NCBI GenBank assembly: GCA_019925095.2
Contig: CM034414.1
Location: forward strand, 412,001 to 476,000
Direction of reading: 5' to 3'
Length of the DNA stretch: 64,000 nucleotides
Origin: Dendrolimus kikuchii
Taxonomy: Eukaryota > Arthropoda > Insecta > Lepidoptera > Lasiocampidae
The notes beneath the pieces were generated by a model. The model had not been told where the DNA came from, searched no databases, and saw only the letters and a list, made by a program, of their open reading frames with translations. This document shows positions 38,201 through 47,200 of this stretch, one piece after another (position 1 is the stretch's first letter; every line of letters starts with the position of its first letter). A program made the position numbers and the translations under genes.

Positions 38201-41200
38201 GATTTTGCGCAGTGCTCGCATCTCGACCGCGTTTTCTCTACTTTCATGCTCTATCTTCCATACCCAACTCTCGCTTCCATACGTGAGCGTAGGTACCAGC
38301 ACCGCGTTGTGTACGGCGAGCTGGGCCTTCTGGCTGAGGTTCTTAGCACCCAGAAGTTTACCTAACGCTCCATTCACACTATTCCCCAAATTCACTCTTC
38401 TTTCTATATCAGCGGTGTACCTTCCATCCCTGCTAAAAGCACATCCAAGATATACAAACTCATTCACTTGCTCCAGCATAACATCATCGACCATTATCCT
38501 TGCATTCGTTCTGGTTTCTTCTCTTTCAAACACCATAACCTTTGTTTTCTTCGCATTCAAATGTAAGCCTCTCGCCTGACAGTCATCTTTCATCATTGTG
38601 ACTAGTGTTTGCAGTTCTGTAAAATTTTATTTCTGTTAACTGTATTTTTTATAACACAATAAAGCATATTCATTCATTTATTCAACCCTAGTCTAGTGGA
38701 GTGAGTGAGCAAGTTGACTGGATAGCAGAGATTCAGGACTTACCAATCCATCGGCCCCTATTCTCCCCCTTCCCGTGACTTTGAACATGATATCCACTTC
38801 CCACCAGTCGAAGTTGATAGGCTGCTTAGACCATATTGCGCCCTTCTGACTTCTCAGCGACGGCGCAAGCCTCACGCTCTCCCCTGAGGCTATTGCATCT
38901 GTAAAAAGACCAAGTCGTGATGAACGCGGTAGAGGCGGGTTGGAATCATCTTGATCAAAGCTCTTAGGCTCTACTGTACGCAGTAGGAACATGGAGGCGA
39001 AACGAAGGGTCAGTACTAATTATTTATATTTTTATATTGTTATGAGTTTAGCGGGACCCGAATTAAAATACCGTTAGAATTACTATAGTTTATTAAAACT
39101 ATACAAATACGTATAACACAGGTACAAATATAACCGAACACAACAAATCCAAACGTAACGCAGAAGGTCGTAATTCAATAAACGCGAGAAGTCCGTCACT
39201 AATAGATTCCCGAATGTACACACGTCTCGCCTTGATGGTGGTTCTCGCTCGACTGCCCCCTGTCCCCATCAGGCCGTCGTTTTATATCTCACAAATACAA
39301 ATGTGCCCGTATCGTAGTCGACGTAATCCGCAACACCTGGCTAATTATTCGGCCAACGAGTGCAATAAAACAATGGGCTGTTCTCTAGAAACGTATGCCA
39401 ATAAATTAGTAAACAAAAGAAGACGACCATAAAAGAATTACAACTAATTCAAACGCCAACAGGTAATAAAATGTGTTTTTTACAGATATGCGGGTGGAAT
39501 TTGTGTTTGTCGGAACTTAAGTTGTAACAATATTAATTGTATTTTATATCTATGTATGTAATTTATTATTATTCACACTATATATATAATAGTGCAACAT
39601 CCGTCCGTCCTAGGGTGCAGTTGAAAACCAGCGTCAGGCACCTGTTGCCTGGCACATGCTGCACTGCATCTAATTGGTGCCATCACGAGACTTTTTTTGG
39701 TATATATCATCGTACAATCCATCGCCATGTGTCTCGCTATGTGATGACTAAAACGTTTTTTCTTTATTTCTTTCTTTCTTTACGTTTCGATCGCACTAGT
39801 GACGTTTCCACTGCGAAAAGTAAGTTATATGTTTGAATTTAATTAATTATTATTGTATGTCCTTGAAGATCACGGGTCATAAAAATGACCCGGACTTTTG
39901 GAGGGCTTGCGTGAGGCCATGGGAAGGCCAACACGTAGAGGCCCCTTGACAAATTTAATGTAAATGTGGCGTGACTCTGACCGGCGATTATCCCTGTCTA
40001 CACCATACAAAACTGCACCCAAGCACAAGCCTCGGTCAGTGAAGAACTGTTGTAGGAGATGAGGATAAAAGGTAACTGTTGGTGTGAATCGCTAGTGGTA
40101 TTAGAAGTCTGGGAATATGGGGAATATGGCGTCTGCCCGTCGCAATTTTTTTTTATTACATGAGTTCAGCAGACAGGCAGACGGCGCACTCGTGGAAAGC
40201 GCATATAGACATTTGCAACACCAAAAGTGCTACAAATGCGCTGCTACTCTCTTAAGAGATAGTAGTACCTGGCTACTAATGCCGGAACATAATTCAAGGT
40301 TGTTATGGCGGCATATTCTAGACCAGGGGTGGTAGCCATCCAGACGGGCAAATATCCTACCACTTGGCTGTGGGTTGTTTTATCGCACAGGCCGCCCGGC
40401 CGCAGGAAATTGTATTCTTTCTCCGTTTCTGCACGCAGTACATATAAGTATAATTATTATATAAGTAATCTATACTCTTATCATAAAGAGGTAAAGGTTG
40501 TGAGTTTGTGACGTTGTAGGGGGTAATCTCTGGATCTACTTAACCGATTTTAAAATTCTTTTACTGTTCAAAAGCTACGTTAACAGGGAGTGTCATAGGC
40601 TATATAACAAGACGCTATATACTACGGTAGTGGGACAGAGCGCGGGTGAAACCGCGCCGGGCCGCTAGTTAATTATATTATTATCATATTTTACTAATCA
40701 AACACTATCATATCATTAAAGCATTATTGTAGGCAGACAAATATCTTATCTGGGGCAATAAAGATGGAATTACGACAATTTTTATCTCGTTCTTGATTGT
40801 TGTCAAACTTCTTCTGACATTGCGCCTGATGTCAGGTGGAAATGCAGTCTAAGGTGGAGCACGCTTTCCTAGAAGAGCGAGACTTGAAGACACCTAGATT
40901 GTATTCTTCAGGAAAAACAAACGACGGTAAAGAGTTCCACTGTTCAGCGGTACGTATGATAAAAGTGGAAGTATAGCGTTCCGTCCGCTTTGATGGTATT
41001 TCCACCATATATCGGTGACGTGAGCTCGTGCGTCTGCATGTCCGATGGTAAAATGATGAGGGAGGAATTAAGTCATGCAATTCCGTGGCACACTCGCCAA
41101 AGTGTATTCCTATAGAATACCGACAAACTAGTGACTTTACATACATACATACATACGTAACTTCACGCCAGTTCCCTTGCGGGGTAGGCACGAACAACAG

Positions 41201-44200
41201 AGCGCCATTTAGGCTTATTCTTACACACTTCACTTGCTTCTTTGACATTCATAACTCTTGTCATGCATGCTCGTCTGTTCTTAACGCTCCTGACATCACC
41301 TTCTGCTAGTACACGATCAATTTGATCATGGAAGGTGTGTCGTGGCCTTCCACGACTTCTGCATCCATCCACTTTTGCATTGTATATCTGTTTAGTCATT
41401 CTTTCCTTACCTTCACCCCGACACTCTCTTTCGGACCAACTCTCTTTCTTACTTCGGTATTACGAACGCGGTCCGCGAGCGTCCCTCCGCAAATTTTGTG
41501 CAGTGCTCGCATCTCGACCGCGTTTACTCTACTATCATGCTCTCTCTTCCATACCCAACTCTCGCTTCCATACGAGTGATTCTTCTAGCTGAGGTTCTTA
41601 GCGCCTACAAGTTTACCTAACGCTCCATTCACACTATTCCCCAAATTCACTCTTCTTTCTACATCAGCCGTGTACCTTCCATCCGTACTAAAAGCACATC
41701 CAAGATATACAAACTCACTCACTTGCTCCAGCATAACATCATCTACCATTATCCTTGCATTCGTTCTAGTTTCTTCTCTTTCAAACACCATAACCTTTGT
41801 TTTCTTCGCATTCGCAGTGACTTTACGTCGATGATTTAGGCTCTGAAGCCTAATAAATATAGTAGGTAGAGATAAGGAGTATTATCTCTGTGTTGAAAGT
41901 TCCTTAAAACGCTGATATATGATATAAGGGTGGCGCTGCGGTAGTAATTAGAGTGAGACAGAAATATAAGCGACTGAAAGATTTCCGCTTTGTTTTTACT
42001 TTTATTTAACTTGCAATGGATGTACCTATGTATGTATGTATGTTCGGGTGGAATCTTGCAAGTTAAATTTGAGCAAGTTCCCGGTATCGGATTGAGCTGA
42101 AATTTTGCACGCATATGTATATCGCGTGACAATGGTGATCTGTTGAGGGAGTCGGAAGGTGGCCATAGGAACTCCTGTACTAAACAAGATAGACCCGTCG
42201 TGTTTGGGCTCGTTTCACTTGTCTTGGCTAGCACTCTGCTGCTACGTGATGTCCAGCATCTCAAAAGCTTGTATTTAAAAACCTTTTTAAGAAAGATTTT
42301 TTCGCTTTGTTTTTTATTACTTTCTCACAGCATTATATTTACTAAATTATTTTAGACTACGTAAATTTCTATACAGGCATTTTAATTCATTTTATGGCAC
42401 TTCTACAATAGCTAAATTCATGTCGTAGTTTTTTCTACGCCGGCGCCATTGTGGTAGGTTTTGGAAAATCAATTTTCAGCATTTTTCTGACCTAATTAAC
42501 TAACCTCTATCCTCTAGAGAAAAAACCTGAATGGAATAGGTTTACATTAACGGGAGTGAACGTTAATAAATGTATAATATTCATAAACTATCATACACAA
42601 AAAAAAATACACAAACACACAACTAACAACAAAAGTTATACACATACTGACACCGACGCGCACTACCACCGCATTGCATTACACGCACACCTCACAAACA
42701 GACCAAGACACACAAAGAGCCTAAAAATTAATAACACAGAAAAGAAAAAAAACAACACACATGGCACTAGATAGGACAATATATATAAGTATAGATATTT
42801 GGCCAACACTGCACATGCACTTCCTCACAACACCAGCATGTAACAGATACACTCTACATTAGTATAAGTTTAGTATTAAAACTAGAATAAATTAATATAA
42901 TAAGTTATTCGTAGGATACATACAGCTCAACACAAAAATCAATGAATCAATGTCGTGTGACAAGAACCAAAATAACTAATAATAAGCGTGTTAAATTCAA
43001 AAAATTAAATCTAGAAATTAAGTTGTAAAAAAGGGTACGGAACTCGAACTCGAGTCCATAGAGTTGTTCATAATAAAAAATAAAAAACTATCATACACAG
43101 AAAGCTTAAGAAAGTATTTATTTGATTACTAAGCTACTTTAATTGTGTCAATTGTTTTGCACAATCATTATAAAAAATATTTCTATTAAGTGAAAAAATA
43201 ATATAGCATGAAAATGCACAGAGTATTGTTATTACAAGAATTGAGGACATGACCTGTATGCACCTCATACATGTATGTAACATTAAGATTTTGTAAGCAA
43301 CTTCTGCTTATGTTGATAACAGTATACTAAGTTTGCTACAACTTAATTGACTCTTCAAAAAGTAATTCTGTAACATACTTCTGTATAAAATTTATAAAAA
43401 AAAAGAACTTGAGATATAAATAGAATAAGAAATATAAAGATAAACAATATTTAGCTAGACGTGTTGCTGGGATAAGTCGTAGTAGCGTAATGTCTAGCGC
43501 ACGCGTCCCAATCTCAAAGGGCGCGGGTTCAATCCTGGTCGGTACGCATGCACCACTTTTTTTTTATAGCAGGAGTTCAGGCAGACGGTCCACTGGATGG
43601 AAAGTGGTTACCATCACCTATGGACATTTGTAACACCAAAGGTGCTACATATGCGCTGCTGCTCTCTTAAGTGAGTCTGGAAAGTGATCACTAATGCCGG
43701 AACACAACTCAAAGTTGTTATGGCGGCATACTCTAGACCAGGGGTGGTAGCCATCCAGTCGGGCAAGTGCCCCACTACGTGGCTGTGGGTTGTTTTGTCG
43801 CCTCTTACAACTGGCCCCCCCAATGCAGGAAATTGTATTTTCTTCGTTCCTGCACAGATAGAATCCCGTTGTTTGGGATTATGGCTCCAACGCTTTTACC
43901 ATTACCGTGGTCATGGAGACATAGATGTAAGAACTCATACAATACTCATTAACACTTGACATCGTCGTCTTCTGTGATCACGGCTACTGAAAACAGGTCG
44001 AAACGTCGGAATAATAAAAATCATATAAATTACCGGGCTTAAAACCGTTAAAACGTAATTCTATTATGTGTCACGAAAACTTAAGAAAATACTATTTTTT
44101 ATTATTGCACGAGTTCAGCAGACAGGCAGACGGCCCATCTGATGGAAAGCGGTTACCATCGCCTATGGACATTTGTAACACCAAAGGTGCTACAAATGCG

Positions 44201-47200
44201 TTGCTGCTCTCTTAAGAACACAACTCAAGGTTTTTATGGCGGTATACTCCTATCATGTTTAATAAAAGTCTTAGTATTCATGTATGTCGGAGTTCCTATA
44301 TAGTATATAGGAACTGACCATAAATTATATGTATGAAGCTGATAGACATTAGTCCAGCTACTTACTCCAAAGACAAAGGGAATCAGTGTTGACTGTATAA
44401 ATTGATTGCATTGTATAAATTGATTTGAAGTCAGTACAGCGCCACCAAGTCAGTGAGGACTTCAATATTCCCAATTGAATACTTTGAAGCCAGTCAGTTT
44501 CCCAAGTCGGTTGGATCAATGTAAGTCAACCTTTAAATATGTACAGTATTAAACTAATTTTTTATGGAGAAGAACAGAAATAAACAATGTATAGATAAAA
44601 AATCTGCGAAGTGACGCTCGCGGACCGCGTTCGTAATACCGAAGTAAGAAAGAGAGTTGGTCTGAAAGAGAGTGTCGGGGTGAAGGTAAGGAAAGGAATG
44701 CTCCGGTGGTTCTGGCATGTGGAAAGAATGACTAAACAGATATACAATGCAAAAGTGCCACAACCACCTTCCATGATCAAATTGATCGTGTACTAGCAGA
44801 AGGTGATGTCAGGAGCCTTAAGAACAGACGAGCATGCATGACCAAAGCTATAAATGTCAAAGAAGCAAGTGAGGTGTGTAAGAATAAGCCTGAATAGCGC
44901 TCTGTTGTTTGTGCGTACCTCGCAAGGGAACTGGCGTGAAGTTATGTATGTATGTATGTAAGTATAGATAAAAAAATAAAATAATAAATTAATCGGCAGA
45001 TAAACACACATATTGTATATCCTTAAATTAAGCAAGTTACGCTTTTGTTTATGGGTAATATACAAGGCACTACTCTGCGGCCGATCCCAGACACCCAGAC
45101 CATAGTAAATAACGGAGAAAATATGTTTCGAAAATTTACTATACCAGGAATCAAACTCAGAGGCTTCTGCGTTGCAGCGAGGTAGGCCGGCAAAGGCTTA
45201 GCCCGCTCAACCACAGAGGCCGTTATTGCAAGATAGATTGATAAGTATTTATTGTAAAGCATAGACCACCCGAAAAAGACAAAAGACAGTACAAAAGGGT
45301 GACCTTATCGCTTTAAAGCAATCTCTTCCATGCAACCCTTGGCAGAGATTGACAGATCAGTTAATGTATAATGACGAATGATAAGTACACAAAATACAAA
45401 TAAATACAAAAATCCATAAAGGCTTGAAAGACTTGCCTTCACTTTTTTTGGCGTTACAAAAATGTCTCAAAAAAAACCATAAAAGGTTTCTCAAATAACT
45501 GTTCTAAAATTTATGTATATTATTACCTCAAGGCTCCTACAGACTGTTCAAGCATAATTAATTGTAACATATTCATATTCTGTGAAAAAACTAATTTAAA
45601 TATATTATGTTGGAGTTATTAACAATACTAGCAGATATAGCCAGTGTTGTATGGTAAATAATGTATTAATTCTATAGGATTGCATAAGAATAGCTAGATT
45701 TTCTTTATGTTCTTGCTACACCTGGGATCTTTACATAATATAAAATGAAGTCACTTTCCACTTCTGTTTTTCTGTCTGTATATCAGCTAACTCCTAAACT
45801 AAGCAACTGATTTTTAAACTGCTTTCACTAACAGTTAGATAGTTTTTCAGGGAAGGTTTGTATATACATATTAGTTTTTGCCAGTGGCTTCACTCGTGAT
45901 ATATAATACACCTAATTAAGTTTTTGCATATACAAGTAAGATAGAGCTAACCATTGGGCTTGAAAAGCCTAGTATACTAATATTGTAGTGTTACTGACAC
46001 GGTCAGTAATGGTGGCTATACACCATGCTGCCTATCGTCCAATCGGCATGAAGCTAGTTTGTTTTTTTTTAAATAGAAGTGATCTATAAAGTTAATTAAG
46101 TGTACGAGGTACAAACCGTTGGTTTATTGACATAGAAAACGAACCAGAACGCTCACCATTATATATATTATATATCGAGGGCTTGGCTTCATAACATATA
46201 GGTGTATAAAACTATGTTTTAACGGTTTTAAGCATTAACGGTAAAAAAAAAATTATATAGGTGTAAAGACAAAACTGCCACTATTTTGTTTTTTACTAAA
46301 ATCTATGAATGTTACAATTTAGAAAGTCTTGCCAGTATGCAAGTTGTACCTAAATAGAAGGGTATTCCAAATTTCAGCCATATACAATCAATTAGTTTTG
46401 TTTTATTCACAATTTTGTCCCTTGTGTAATACTGCACTATTGTCTGTAGGCCCATTTGTTATGAAGCCCTCGATATATTTAATTTTATTGTACAACTTCC
46501 TGACCCTTTCCCACTTTACTGGGCATCATTAGATAATACACAAGTACCCATGCATAGACGCATGTATGCATGCCGAGGTTCAATTAAGCTTTGTAACCTT
46601 TCATTCATACGCGGAATGAAAAGCCTCGTATAAGGATGTGTGCAATTCTTGCATGAAACATTATTGCTGTCACATATTTGACAGGCCCTCCCGTGCCCAC
46701 TTCGCTGGACGTAAAACATTTTTACTTTTTTTGAATTAATACCATCAAATATAACTGGTCACTTGGGAATAATGTAACTTTTTCCTGGTGAAAGAATTTT
46801 CAAAATCAGATCAGTAGTTTGGGAAATTACCCCGAACATCCAAACACACAACCTTTACCTCTTTATAATACTAGCGGCCCGGTGTGGTTTCACCTGCGCT
46901 CTGTCCTGCTCCCGTGGTATATAGAGTCATGTTATATAGCCTATGACACTCCCTGTTAACGTAGCTTTCCACTAGTAAAAGAATTTTTAAAATCGGTTTA
47001 GTAGAACCTGAGATTACCCCCTACGTCACAAACTCACAAACTTTACCTATTTTTAATATTAGTATAGATTAGTATTTTAAGATGTAAAACATCCAAATTT
47101 AACTTTTTAAAGACAATTTATAAACTGCAGGGTATAATATGTTTTTCTACCGCCAAACACTTCACTACCACAGAATTTTGTTGAGAATTCTGTACTGTAC

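Noticed and set aside
37748..38579. Plus-strand frames of up to 190 codons
   Set aside because: Antisense to the RTE-like LINE 3' portion, whose minus frame carries the recognisable motifs.
43470..43552. Functional tRNA gene
   Set aside because: B box present but acceptor and D stems do not pair convincingly; treated as tRNA-like SINE head.
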